DNA of 39,967 bases from an uncultured Clostridiaceae bacterium (GCA_947577025.1 CANPTO010000019.1:1-39967); one strand, 5' to 3'; positions 1 through 9,206 are shown, counted from the first letter of the stretch. A program made the numbers and translations. The notes: generated by a model from the letters alone, not told the origin.

Positions 1-50
1 ACAAAAATATAAAAAAATTCTCAAAAAAAGTGTCCAAAAACTTGACATAG

Positions 51-227
51 ATCCAATTACTTGTTGGAGCAGATAATTGTTTCTTGATATTAAAAGACTT
101 AAATGCCTATGGATGGATAAGTGAAGATTATATAGAAAATGATAAACAAAGAGAAAAAATTATTAATAGAATAGCAGAAGAAATAGAAGAGGAAAATCAA
201 AAAAATACTGAAGAAGAAATGCTATAA
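51..227 (+). pseudogene. C-terminal tail of an unrecognised protein
   Basis: An open frame runs from just after a TAG at 48-50 to the TAA at 225-227 without a usable start codon. It encodes about 58 residues ending in a charged Glu/Lys/Asn-rich stretch (ends EEEML). The composition looks protein-like rather than random. No family is recognised. It is most likely the 3' end of a gene whose front lies outside the window or was lost. Confidence 0.4.
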
Positions 228-630
228 AATTAGTTACCTTAGTTTACAAAATAAATCAAAAATGATATAAATATAGTGGGCTAAAAAATACCATCTATTA
301 GTAAAAAAATCATAAGACTAAAAAAGTTTGAAAAATGATAAAAATGATACTAGCTTGTTACTAACCGATAAAGTTTCAAGGAATTTTATACAACTTAAAG
401 CACATATATTTCTTTACAAGAAACTAGTAAAAACCTTAAAACAAGCTAATTACAAAGTTTTGCCGATTTGGTGGACTTTTTAGGCTATATATGATATATT
501 GTTACAAGATAAGAACTCGAAAAAAACTGATTATGAATATAGTTTGCTAATTTCTAACAAAGCATAATTAGTGTGCAGAAATCGGTTTTTGAGAAGAAAT
601 GTCGAGTCTTGCACGACAAAAAAAGGATAA
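228..630. other. non-coding stretch, no gene recognised
   Basis: Stops occur in all frames. The only structure noticed is a weak inverted pairing between an A-rich arm near 522-533 and a T-rich arm near 584-595. There is no convincing promoter or RNA family. Confidence 0.4.
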
Positions 631-1023
631 AAAGATAATAGAGATACAGAACGAAGAATAAGATTATCAGATTGCATACCAAATCTCGATTTTAGACCAC
701 TAAAAAAAGAAAAAAAGGAAGAAATAGAATTTATATACAATATTAAAAAGAACAACTATACAGAAGATAACAAGCAAGAATTGAATGAAGAAATACAGAC
801 AAAATTGTTTGTAAGATATATAAAAGAAAATGTAAAAAATATAAATATAATTACAATTAAAGAAGAAAAAATAGGTTTTTTTGATGGTAAGATTTTAGAA
901 GATAATACTTTTAAAATTGATAATATAGTTATAATAAAAGAATATCAATATAGAGAAATTGAAGAAGCAATTTTAAATGAAATTATGTTCGAAAATAAGG
1001 ATATTATGAAAAAAAGGAATTAG
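631..1023 (+). pseudogene. small unrecognised protein, probably 5'-truncated
   Basis: The frame is open from the TAA at 628-630. The first usable start is TTG at 781 (80 codons), but the preceding 50 codons in the same frame read as ordinary charged protein (for example RLSDCIPNLDF), so the original gene probably began further upstream. The stop lies 4 bases before the HEPN gene at 1028, which suggests co-transcription, and possibly a former partner or antitoxin of that gene. No family is recognised and no Shine-Dalgarno site precedes the TTG. The function is unknown. Confidence 0.45.
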
Positions 1024-1027
1024 ATAG

Positions 1028-2428
1028 ATGGAAAAAATAATTGAAGGAAAGATAGAATATGAATCGAAAAAATATGGATTTTATTATATTAATAATATTT
1101 TAACTTTAATACCAGATGAAGATTTAGAAGCGGTATGGAAAAGTATGTTCAAATCACTAAAAGAAAGAACAGTTGATGATAATTTATTCTTAGAAGGAAT
1201 TACTAGCTCAGGTCATAGAATAACTTTTATTAATATAAAATTGATAAGACAAAGTGGAGGAATTTACAAGTCCTTTGTACCTGCATATATAATTGGAAAT
1301 TCTAATATGACAAATCCGCTACCCAAAATCGATAACTTTGAAACAATGATTTTTTATGGAAAATGTATTGATAATTTTTTTGATCCTCAAAAAGTGATTG
1401 AATTGGGGAATGAAGATTTAAATGAGATTAATATGAAACTAAAGGCAATAAAGAATGAGGATATTTTAATTGAGAAAGATAAATTTAATATAGGAGTTAG
1501 TTCAACATTATCACGAGCAGAAAAAAATACCAATACACCAGTAGTATTAAAATCGTATTTACAAATTAATTTTGAGAATAAAAAAAGTATTACAGAAGTA
1601 ATTGAATATTATAGAAAAATAAGTGAGTTATTTGAATTTTTATATTTGAGAGAACATATAAAATTTAATGAGATTAAATTAATTTCGAGTGGGAAAGTTA
1701 AAATTGAAAATAAAATAAAGAATATTACAAATACATTTAATTTTTGCTATTACTTGCCAGAAGAAGATAAAATAGACTTGCCAGATATTGATAGTTGTGT
1801 TAAATATGGACAAATATATACACATTTTAAAGATTTATATTTAACGATTAATAATAAAAAAGCATATAAAAACTATTATAATTTAAATAAAGATGATGAA
1901 CATAAGATTACAATTAATAAATATCATAATATTTCATCTGCATTTGAATCATGGTTTGATATAAATTTTCCAAAGTTTAAAAGTGACACAGATGAAAATT
2001 ATAAAATTTTAAAGGATAAAGTTATAAAATTTATAGATGATTGTATTAATGAAGAAGATGAAAGTGATAATAAAGAAATTTTGCATTGGTTCAAATCAGA
2101 TATAGAAAAAATGGAAGGAAGTTTAAAGGAACAAATAAAATATTCATTGGAAATGTTTAAAGAGTGTATAGTGAATGTAAAGAAAAATCTTATTGACGAT
2201 TACGATATTGAATACGACTCAGAAGATGAATTAAATGAAAATATTTCTAATACTTTTAAAAACACTAGAAATAGAATAGCTCATGGAAATATGAAAAATG
2301 AAATATTATTTTCAGACATGGATGTGGTGGCATATGTTATTGTAGAAAGATTAGTGCAATGTTTAGTTTTTTATAAGGCTAATGTTGATATTGATAAAAT
2401 TAAAGAAATAGTAGATGATAAATTTTAA
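1028..2428 (+). CDS. ApeA-like HEPN domain protein (putative anti-phage RNase)
   Basis: The protein has 466 residues and starts at ATG after an AAGGAAT-type ribosome site. The N-terminal half resembles the beta-rich ApeA N-terminal domain. The C-terminal 110 or so residues carry the HEPN signature R-x4-H (NTRNRIAHG near residue 420), with the Arg and His that form the active site of HEPN RNases. Family knowledge: ApeA-type proteins are single-gene abortive-infection effectors thought to cut RNA after phage sensing. The gene follows a small ORF by 4 bases and precedes a rhuM gene by 46 bases, in an accessory stretch. The HEPN motif is seen directly. Assignment to ApeA rather than another large HEPN family is inference. 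Confidence 0.65.
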   Translation: MEKIIEGKIEYESKKYGFYYINNILTLIPDEDLEAVWKSMFKSLKERTVDDNLFLEGITSSGHRITFINIKLIRQSGGIYKSFVPAYIIGNSNMTNPLPKIDNFETMIFYGKCIDNFFDPQKVIELGNEDLNEINMKLKAIKNEDILIEKDKFNIGVSSTLSRAEKNTNTPVVLKSYLQINFENKKSITEVIEYYRKISELFEFLYLREHIKFNEIKLISSGKVKIENKIKNITNTFNFCYYLPEEDKIDLPDIDSCVKYGQIYTHFKDLYLTINNKKAYKNYYNLNKDDEHKITINKYHNISSAFESWFDINFPKFKSDTDENYKILKDKVIKFIDDCINEEDESDNKEILHWFKSDIEKMEGSLKEQIKYSLEMFKECIVNVKKNLIDDYDIEYDSEDELNENISNTFKNTRNRIAHGNMKNEILFSDMDVVAYVIVERLVQCLVFYKANVDIDKIKEIVDDKF

Positions 2429-2474
2429 CAAAATTGGATTAACTTAGTAAATTAAAGAAGAAAGGAGAAGTTTT

Positions 2475-3473
2475 ATGGATAATGAAATTATGCATCAAGA
2501 TAATGATAAAATATTAATATATACTTCTGATGATGGACAAGTTAAAATAGAAGTTCGACTTGAAGATGAAAATGTTTGGCTTACGCAAAATGCTATGGCT
2601 GAATTATTTGATACAACGAAACAAAATATAAGTTTACATATAAAAAATATTTTTGAAGAAAAAGAACTGGATGAAAATTTAGTTGTCAAGGAAAACTTGA
2701 CAACTGCCTCAGATGGTAAAAATTACAAAACAAAATTTTACAATTTAGATTTAATTATATCAGTTGGATATCGTGTGAAGTCAATTCGTGGTACTCAATT
2801 TAGAATATGGGCAAATAAATTGATAAAGGAGTATCTAATAAAAGGATATAATTTGAATGTAGATAGATTTAAAAATAATGGTGGAGGAGTATATTTTGAA
2901 GAAGTACTAGAAAAAATTAGAGATATTCGTTCATCAGAAAAAGTTTTTTGGAGAAAGATTCTAGATATTTATGCTACAAGTATTGATTATGATGCAAAAG
3001 ATGAAAAAACAAAAGAATTTTTTAAAACCGTTCAAAATAAGATGCATTATGCAGTTCACGGAAATACAGCAGCAGAGGTGATTTTTAATAGGGTAGATAG
3101 TGAAAAAGAGAATATTGGATTAACTAATTTTAGAGGTAATACTCCTACAAGAGCAGAAACAGAAATTGCAAAAAATTATTTATCAGAAAAAGAATTAGAT
3201 TTATTAAATAGAATGGTGTCAGCTTATTTAGATGTAGCAGAAATTAACGCTTTAAATATGCACCCAATGACAATGAAAGATTGGATAAAAGAACTAGATG
3301 GATTTTTAACTATGACACATAAAGAAATATTAGAAGGTGCAGGAAAAATATCTCATGAAAAGGCACTAAAAAAAGCACATGAAGAATATGATAAATATAT
3401 GAAAACCCATTTAACTCAAGCTGAAAAAGACTATCTTGAAATTATGGGAGAGGATATTAAAAAGTTAAAGTAA
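2475..3473 (+). CDS. rhuM: RhuM family protein
   Basis: The protein has 332 residues with a good AAAGGAG site before the ATG. The N-terminal 110 residues show the characteristic RhuM pattern (VWLTQNAMAELF, then a helix-turn-helix-like TTKQNISLHIKNI, then TKFYNLDLIISVGYRV and RGTQFRIWA). This is followed by an alpha-helical C-terminal region with HGNTAAEVIFNR, and the whole is near the usual family length. RhuM was first named from a Salmonella pathogenicity island. It is frequent in mobile and defence islands and its biochemical role is unsettled. The gene looks intact. Its first 160 bp were copied to 3713-3873, where they disrupt the next gene. Confidence 0.85.
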   Translation: MDNEIMHQDNDKILIYTSDDGQVKIEVRLEDENVWLTQNAMAELFDTTKQNISLHIKNIFEEKELDENLVVKENLTTASDGKNYKTKFYNLDLIISVGYRVKSIRGTQFRIWANKLIKEYLIKGYNLNVDRFKNNGGGVYFEEVLEKIRDIRSSEKVFWRKILDIYATSIDYDAKDEKTKEFFKTVQNKMHYAVHGNTAAEVIFNRVDSEKENIGLTNFRGNTPTRAETEIAKNYLSEKELDLLNRMVSAYLDVAEINALNMHPMTMKDWIKELDGFLTMTHKEILEGAGKISHEKALKKAHEEYDKYMKTHLTQAEKDYLEIMGEDIKKLK

Positions 3474-3490
3474 AAAATTGGAGGATAGTT

Positions 3491-3727
3491 ATGCTAGCAT
3501 ATATCGATATTAAAAACCTTAAAAACTTTTCAGAATATCCATTTAATTTATCAATGGATGAAAAGATGAAACAGTTATTAGAAAGCATAGTAATTAATGG
3601 AATTATAACACCTCTAATTGTTAGAAAGAAGGATACATATTACGAAATTATATCTCGACATAGAAGAAAACATATTGCAGAAATTTTAAATATAAAAAAA
3701 TTGCCTTGTTATAATATATACTTCTGA
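3491..3727 (+). pseudogene. ParB/Noc-like N-terminal domain, truncated
   Basis: The ORF has 78 residues and a strong GGAGG site. The pattern of the ParB N-terminal nucleotide-binding domain is visible: MKQLLESIVINGIITPLIV, then the box-2-like YEIISRHRRKHIAEIL, in which the usual GHRR glycine reads Arg. The coding sequence stops exactly where a partial copy of the upstream rhuM gene begins (3713), so the DNA-binding half is missing. Full ParB-like proteins of this type have about 250-450 residues. It is most likely a broken plasmid or mobile-element partition-like gene. Confidence 0.65.
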
Positions 3728-3873
3728 TGATGGACAAGTCAAAATAGAAGTTAGACTTGAAGAGGAAAATGTTTGACTTACGCAAAATGCTATGGCTGAA
3801 TTATTTGATACAACGAAATAAAATATGAGTTTACATATAAAAAATATTTTTGAAGGAAAAAATGGATGAAAAA
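3713..3873 (+). repeat. partial duplicate of the rhuM 5' coding region
   Basis: This stretch closely matches 2516-2677 (rhuM codons about 14-67), including the segment encoding TSDDGQVKIEVRLE. It carries point changes, two internal stops (TGG to TGA near 3775, CAA to TAA near 3818) and small indels near its end. It is joined in the middle of the ParB-like gene, so it is a second, decayed copy created by duplication or recombination. Confidence 0.85.
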
Positions 3874-3960
3874 GAGGAAACTCCTTATATTTATGAAATT
3901 AGAAGACAATTTTATAAAGAGATTTTAAGTATGAGATATGAAAAAAATATTAAAGTATAG
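3862..3960 (+). pseudogene. 32-codon remnant after the rhuM duplicate
   Basis: A short ATG-initiated frame (MDEKEETPYIYEIRR and onward) begins inside the end of the duplicated rhuM piece and runs 32 codons. It looks protein-like but matches no family I can name. It is probably the tail of the gene into which the duplicate recombined. Confidence 0.25.
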
Positions 3961-4124
3961 TTACGAAAAATTGTGTAAATAAATACCTTATTTAGAATAG
4001 ATAGCAAATTATAAATACAAACAAATTTTATTAAACATAAAAAACAGAAAAGATAATAAGATTAGGCTGGTAAATTTAAGACATAAAGGTCTATGATAAT
4101 TGAAAAATTAAAGTTGTTATATAA

Positions 4125-4658
4125 ATTTTAAAAAAAGAAAACTTCAAAGAGTATATACAATATATATCAGGAAAAACAGATAAGCAGGAGGAGAGAACCG
4201 AAGCTGAAAAAGGGCCTGTATCTGATATAATTAGTTCTATTTTTCAAGTTCAAGCTTTGCAAATAAATACTGCAGATAACATTTGTGTACTTCCTACTTA
4301 TCATGAAAAAGAATATTACTATGATGAAAAAAATAAACAGCCAAATTTGAAAAATATATTTGATGAAGACTTTGCAAATTACTATGCACTAAAGGTAAAT
4401 AATTGTCAAAAAGAAATAGAAACAATTAGAACTTTATTTGGAGATGAATTTACACAAGTGTTAGATGCAGAATTAACAAATGTTTCTGAAAAATTAGCGT
4501 TAGCTAAAGAAAATGAGACACAACAAGACGTAAATAATATTATGGAACGAATAAAAAGTATAGCAGTTTTTACAAAACAAAGTGAAATTCAAGACATAAA
4601 TGCATTAGATAAAACAATAGAAAAAGAAGATAAAAATATGGAAGAGGAAGGAAAATAA
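4125..4658 (+). CDS. unrecognised protein, start unclear, possibly 5'-truncated
   Basis: The frame is open from the TAA at 4122-4124. The first conventional start is TTG at 4257 (133 codons). The 44 codons before it, with the motif KGPVSDIISSIFQ, also look like real protein, so the native start is probably lost. The C-terminal half is strongly helical and acidic. It ends 3 bases before the next gene (4662), indicating a two-gene unit. No family is recognised. The position after a ParB-like remnant is compatible with a decayed plasmid or integrative-element segment. Confidence 0.4.
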   Translation: MLKKENFKEYIQYISGKTDKQEERTEAEKGPVSDIISSIFQVQALQINTADNICVLPTYHEKEYYYDEKNKQPNLKNIFDEDFANYYALKVNNCQKEIETIRTLFGDEFTQVLDAELTNVSEKLALAKENETQQDVNNIMERIKSIAVFTKQSEIQDINALDKTIEKEDKNMEEEGK

Positions 4659-4661
4659 TAA

Positions 4662-5119
4662 ATGAATAAAATTTCAATAGAGTCAGCAACACAATTAAAT
4701 AAAATATTATCTTTTCTACCAAAAGATATAAAGAAAAATATTCCTCAAAATATTTTGAAACAAATAAATGATAAAAAAATAATAATCTGTATACAAAAAT
4801 AAGTGAACTTAAAGATATAAAAGAAGAAAATATTTTACCTGAAACTAAAAAATATTTATCCTTCATTTTCATAAATTATTTAGCAACAGAAGAAGAAAGA
4901 GAAGAATATATTAAGATTATAAAAAATAATGAAGAGCAATACCAAAAGATTTTAAGTGAAAAATATAATATAGATAATATATTCAAGAAAAAAGAAAATT
5001 TAGAAAAGTTAAAACCAAAAAATATAGAAGAAGGAAATAATTTACCAATAAAACGCAAACAAAAATTTCTTGAGTTTATCTTAAATAAGATTAAAAAATT
5101 ATTCAGAAAGAGGGATTGA
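4662..5119 (+). pseudogene. small helical protein, frameshifted in an A-run
   Basis: The ATG frame starts MNKISIESATQLNKILSFLP and runs to the A-run at 4773-4779, then hits a stop at about 4800. One base over, the same protein continues (NNNLYTKISELKDIKEEN, later FINYLATEEEREEYIKI) to a TGA at 5117-5119, giving about 152 residues with a Lys/Arg-rich tail. Restoring one A to the 7-A run joins the halves. Recollection suggests a family of short AT-rich clostridial proteins with an INYLATEEE-like segment, but no name is certain. It lies 3 bases after the preceding ORF. Confidence 0.55.
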
Positions 5120-5197
5120 TATATCTTAAAAGATGATAGTTATTCTAAGTGAATAGTTAAAGATAAATAATTAAAAGAAAGCTTGAGTTGATTTAAT

Positions 5198-5872
5198 ATG
5201 ATAAATAATAAAAAAGTAACAGCAGTAATCTTAGCAGCAGGAAATAGTACAAGGTATGGTCAAAACAAAAATAAAAATTTTGAAATTATAAATAATAAAC
5301 CTATTTTGTTATATAGTATAGAAATGTTTGCTAAAAATAAATATATTGATAATATAAATATAGCTGCTAAATCAGATGAATTTAGTATAATAAATAAAAT
5401 GATAAAAAATATAGATACAAGTAAAAATATAGATTTAGTTATTGGAGGGGATTCAAGAAAAAAATCAGTATATAATTGTATAAAAAATAATAATTCAGAT
5501 ATTATTATTATTCATGATGGAGCTAGACCTGCAATAAAACAAGAATATATTAATAAGTGCATAGAAGAAATGAATATATATAATGGAGCAACTATAGGAG
5601 TAAAATCAAAAGATACAATAAAGATAGTAGACGAAAATTTAAATGTTATTAGTACTACTAGAAGAGACAACACATGGATTATTCAAACTCCTCAATGTTT
5701 TGATAGAAAAATATTATTAAATATGTATAAAAAGTATTATGACTATAATGTAACAGATGAATGTGAATTATTAGAAAAAGATAATTATAAAATTAAAGTA
5801 ATAGAAGGAGACTATACTAATTTAAAAATTACAACATATGAAGATTTAGAAATTCTGAAAAAATTTTTATAG
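5198..5872 (+). CDS. ispD: 2-C-methyl-D-erythritol 4-phosphate cytidylyltransferase (IspD family)
   Basis: The protein has 224 residues, normal length for IspD. Motifs in order: the nucleotide-binding AVILAAGNSTRYG near residue 10, GGDSRKKSVYNC near 86, IIIHDGARPAI near 105, TRRDNTWIIQTPQCF near 155, VTDECELLE near 186 and NLKITTYEDLE near the end. The enzyme transfers CMP from CTP to methylerythritol phosphate in the non-mevalonate isoprenoid pathway. TarI/BcsE-type ribitol-phosphate cytidylyltransferases share this fold, and the decayed context gives no pathway clue, so that alternative stays open. No strong ribosome site is visible, and the gene stands alone between pseudogenes. Confidence 0.8.
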   Translation: MINNKKVTAVILAAGNSTRYGQNKNKNFEIINNKPILLYSIEMFAKNKYIDNINIAAKSDEFSIINKMIKNIDTSKNIDLVIGGDSRKKSVYNCIKNNNSDIIIIHDGARPAIKQEYINKCIEEMNIYNGATIGVKSKDTIKIVDENLNVISTTRRDNTWIIQTPQCFDRKILLNMYKKYYDYNVTDECELLEKDNYKIKVIEGDYTNLKITTYEDLEILKKFL

Positions 5873-6098
5873 GGATTTATAATTGAAAAAATGAAAGAAA
5901 GTAATATGTCATATGACTACTAAATTAAATTAAGCACCTAAACATCTTATGACCATATATATTGAAGTAAAAATCCATAACTAATATAATCAAAATATAT
6001 TGGATATAGGTTTCTTTATTAAATATTTCAATAATTAGTAGAAAAATTTAAGCAAGTATGATATAGTTCATAAAGACATTAGTATAAATAGGAGAAAA

Positions 6099-6281
6099 AT
6101 GAATGATAAATTTAATATGACACAAGAGCAAAATATATATTTAGCAAAAAATATAGTAGATTCAATTTAGAAAAGTGTAAACCGTGAAGGAATAGCTATA
6201 ACATTTCCAGAAACACAGAAAATATATGATGGAGGAAACGTAGAGCGCCTAAGAGTAAATGAAATGATGGAATACAAATAA
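6099..6281 (+). pseudogene. Fic family protein, N-terminal remnant
   Basis: The frame begins with an ATG after GGAG and reads MNDKFNMTQEQNIYLAKN, then meets an in-frame TAG at 6168 (about where Trp stands in relatives). It continues in frame (VNREGIAITFPETQKIYDGG) to a TAA at 6279-6281. This is the N-terminal signature of a large clostridial Fic group. The catalytic HxFx(D/E)GNGR part is absent, so it is a clear remnant. Confidence 0.7.
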
Positions 6282-6309
6282 AAAAATATGAAGAGGAGAG
6301 AATGTAATT

Positions 6310-7680
6310 TTGAGTAGATTATTAGTAATAGATGGTAATAGTATAATGAATAGAGCCTTTTATGGAATAATGGGCTCTAAAATGTTAATGACAGAAAACG
6401 GAACATATACAAATGCAGTATATGGCTTTTTAGCAATTTTATTTAAAATAGAAGAAGACCTAAAACCAGACTATATAGCAGTAGCATTTGACCTAAAAGC
6501 ACCAACAGCAAGGCATAAAATGTATGAAGGCTATAAAGCTAACCGTCATGGAATGCCAAACGAATTAGCACAGCAAATGCCAATAATAAAAGAGATATTA
6601 AAAGATATGAATATAACAATAATAGAAAAAGAAGGTTATGAAGCAGATGACATATTAGGAACACTATCAAAAAGAGGAGAAAAAGAAGGTACAGATGTAA
6701 CTATTTTAACAGGAGATAGGGATGCCTTCCAATTAGCATCAGACCATATAATAATAAGAATACCACGAACAAAAGCAGGAAAAACAGAAGTAGAAGACTT
6801 TGGCAGAGAAAAAATATTAGAAGTATATGGAATAGAGCCAGAAAAACTAATAGAAGTAAAAGGACTTCAAGGAGATACCTCAGACAACATTCCAGGAGTA
6901 CCAGGGGTAGGCGAAAAAACGGCATTAAGCATAGTAAAAGAATATGGAAGCATAGAAAACCTATATAAAGAATTAGAAGAAGAAAGAGCAACAAGTATAA
7001 AAGGAAAAACAAGGGAAAAAATAATAGAAAATAAAGAACTAGCGTTTTTATCAAAAGAATTAGGAACAATAAACATTAATGTACCAATAGAAGAAAGTAT
7101 ACAAAGCCTAGAGAAGAAAGAATGGAATAAAGAAGCAGTACTAGAAAAATTTAAAGAGCTAAAATTTAATAGATATATAGAAAGATTTAACTTAAATGAT
7201 ATTCAAAATACAAATAATACGAATAAGCAAATAGAAGAATTATTTGAAATAGTAGAGCCAGATATTAAAAGTGAGCAAATAGAAGAACTAATAAATAATA
7301 TTAAAGAAAACAAAGAATTAATATATTATTTAGAAAAAGTAAGTACAAGCAATGCACAAAATATTATAAAAAAAGAAATAGCCTCAATAAGCATAATAAT
7401 AGAAAATAAAGTATACTATATTAATAATATACTACCAATGTTAGAAAAACTAAAAGAGATATTTGAAAGTGCTGAAATAAGAAAGGTAAGCTACAAAATT
7501 AAAGAAGACTATGTTATATTAAAAGAGCATGAAATAACGATGAAAAACTTAAATTTTGATGTAGAAATAGCAGCATATTTACTAAATCCAACAGCAAATA
7601 AATATGTAATAGAAAATTTAGCAAATGATTATCTAGAATTAGATATAAATGAATATATAGAAAACAAACGGAGTAAGTAA
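6310..7680 (+). CDS. polA: DNA polymerase I, N-terminal part (5' nuclease and degenerate exonuclease domain)
   Basis: Start is TTG at 6310 after a GAGGAGAG ribosome site. The 5'-3' nuclease domain (residues 1-290) is complete: VIDGNSIMNRAFYG, FDLKAPTARHKMYEGYKANR, GYEADDILGTL, LTGDRDAFQL and the helix-hairpin-helix GVPGVGEKTALSIV. The following 3'-5' exonuclease-like domain lacks the DxE proofreading motif (reads YYLEKV), as in many Bacillota PolA. The frame ends at TAA 7678-7680 because of a one-base excess near 7669. The rest of the enzyme continues in the +1 frame to 9052. The enzyme removes RNA primers and fills gaps in replication and repair. Confidence 0.9.
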   Translation: MSRLLVIDGNSIMNRAFYGIMGSKMLMTENGTYTNAVYGFLAILFKIEEDLKPDYIAVAFDLKAPTARHKMYEGYKANRHGMPNELAQQMPIIKEILKDMNITIIEKEGYEADDILGTLSKRGEKEGTDVTILTGDRDAFQLASDHIIIRIPRTKAGKTEVEDFGREKILEVYGIEPEKLIEVKGLQGDTSDNIPGVPGVGEKTALSIVKEYGSIENLYKELEEERATSIKGKTREKIIENKELAFLSKELGTININVPIEESIQSLEKKEWNKEAVLEKFKELKFNRYIERFNLNDIQNTNNTNKQIEELFEIVEPDIKSEQIEELINNIKENKELIYYLEKVSTSNAQNIIKKEIASISIIIENKVYYINNILPMLEKLKEIFESAEIRKVSYKIKEDYVILKEHEITMKNLNFDVEIAAYLLNPTANKYVIENLANDYLELDINEYIENKRSK

Positions 7681-9052
7681 AAAAGAAAATAAACAAATAA
7701 ACTTATTTGAAGAAAAAAATGAAGAAAAAAATGAAGAAAAAGAAGAAAATAAAAAATATGAAATAGCATTTACAACATATGCAATAAGCAAATTAAAGAA
7801 AATACTAACAGAAAAACTAGAAGAACAAAACAGTCTAAAATTATTTAACGAAATAGAAATGCCACTAGCAAAAGTACTTGCAAAAATCCAATATGAAGGA
7901 ATGTATGTAGACAAAGAAGAGTTAATATCATTTGGAGAAGAATTAAAAAAAGGAATAGAAGAACTAACAAAAGAAATATATAGCTTAGCAGGAGAAGAAT
8001 TCAATATAAACTCAACTGGGCAACTAGGGAACATACTATTTGAAAAACTAAACCTAACAACATCTAAAAAGACAAAAAAAGGATACTCAACAGATGTAGA
8101 TGCATTAGAAAAAATAAGAAAAGAGCACCCAATAGTAGAAAAAATACTAGAATATAGAAGCCTAATGAAACTAAACTCAACATATGTAGAAGGAATTTTG
8201 CCATATATAAACGAAAAAACCAAAAGGATACATTCATACTTCCACCAAACAGTAACAGCAACAGGAAGAATAAGCTCAACAGAGCCAAATTTGCAAAATA
8301 TACCAACAAGAATAGAATTAGGAAAACGATTAAGAAAAGTATTCAAACCAAAAGAAGGGTATATATTTATAGATGCAGACTACTCACAAATAGAACTAAG
8401 AGTATTAGCACACATATCACAAGATAAGCATATGCTAGAAGCCTTTAAAAATGGAGAAGACATCCATAAACAAGCAGCCTCAAAAGTACTAGGAATACCA
8501 ATAGAAGAAGTAACCAAAGAACAAAGAAGTAATGCAAAAGCAGTAAATTTTGGAATAGTATATGGAATAAGTGACTTTGGACTCGCAGAGCAACTAGGAA
8601 TATCAAGAAAAGAAGCAAAAAAATATATAGAGCAATACCTAGAAAAATATAATGGAATAGACAAATTCATGAAAGAAGTAGTAGAAGAAGCAAAAGAAAA
8701 AGGCTATGTAGAAACACTATTTAACAGAAGAAGAAATATACCAGAACTAAACTCAAACAATTACATGGTACGTGGGTTTGGAGCAAGAGCTGCAATGAAC
8801 ACCCCGATACAAGGAACAGCAGCAGACATAATGAAACTAGCAATGGTAAACCTAAATAAAGCATTAGAAGAAACAGACCTAGACGCAAAAATAATATTAC
8901 AAGTACACGACGAACTAATATTAGAAGTAAGTAAAAAAGACAAAGAACAAGCAAAAAAGATGTTGAAAGAATACATGGAAAACGCAGTAAAATTAACAGT
9001 ACCACTAGAAGTAGAAGTATCAGAAGCAACCAACTGGTACGAATGCAAATAA
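7661..9052 (+). CDS. polA: DNA polymerase I, C-terminal part (polymerase domain), separated by a frameshift
   Basis: The frame is open from 7661. The first ATG is at 7859, but the segment before it (GVSKKENKQINLFEE and onward) is plainly the missing PolA linker, so this is not an independent gene. Family A polymerase motifs are intact: motif A DADYSQIELRVLAH, the O-helix RSNAKAVNFGIVYG and motif C LQVHDELILEV. Ignoring one base near 7669 restores a protein of about 913 residues, usual for PolA. A real break would separate nuclease from polymerase. A sequencing or consensus error is at least as likely. Confidence 0.9.
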   Translation, partial: KTNGVSKKENKQINLFEEKNEEKNEEKEENKKYEIAFTTYAISKLKKILTEKLEEQNSLKLFNEIEMPLAKVLAKIQYEGMYVDKEELISFGEELKKGIEELTKEIYSLAGEEFNINSTGQLGNILFEKLNLTTSKKTKKGYSTDVDALEKIRKEHPIVEKILEYRSLMKLNSTYVEGILPYINEKTKRIHSYFHQTVTATGRISSTEPNLQNIPTRIELGKRLRKVFKPKEGYIFIDADYSQIELRVLAHISQDKHMLEAFKNGEDIHKQAASKVLGIPIEEVTKEQRSNAKAVNFGIVYGISDFGLAEQLGISRKEAKKYIEQYLEKYNGIDKFMKEVVEEAKEKGYVETLFNRRRNIPELNSNNYMVRGFGARAAMNTPIQGTAADIMKLAMVNLNKALEETDLDAKIILQVHDELILEVSKKDKEQAKKMLKEYMENAVKLTVPLEVEVSEATNWYECK

Positions 9053-9101
9053 GCTAGCATTTGGGACTGTCCCTGAACGGGTGCAGAAAAAACAAGAGAG
9101 A

Positions 9102-9206
9102 GTAGCTTTGGGGACGGTTCGTAATCGGAAACAAGATAGAGAATCACTTTAAGTAACAAACAAAAATAATCTGGCTAGATTAGGAACTGTCCTCAATGCG
9201 GAAAAA
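9102..9206 (+). repeat. dispersed repeat, copy 1 (downstream of polA)
   Basis: About 103 bp starting GTAGCTTTGGGGACGGTTCG and ending near GAACTGTCC-TCAA-GCGG are repeated with few differences at 29181-29285, just after infB. The ends carry GGGGAC and GTCC boxes in opposite orientation. A related GGGACTGTCCC box lies just upstream at 9062. It contains no ORF. Confidence 0.85.

Noticed and set aside
531..755. Minus-strand ORF of 74 codons
   Set aside because: It lies opposite the more protein-like plus-strand frame that continues into the 781 ORF, and it has the Phe/Leu/Ser-rich composition of an antisense shadow.
3491..4658. ParB-like start and the ORF ending at 4658 considered as one interrupted gene
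   Set aside because: The frames differ, several stops lie between them, and the second ORF shows no ParB DNA-binding features, so a single origin could not be supported.
7639..8346. Long minus-strand ORF of 235 codons over polA
   Set aside because: The plus strand carries clear PolA sequence here. The minus product is a low-complexity Ser/Phe shadow without a ribosome site.
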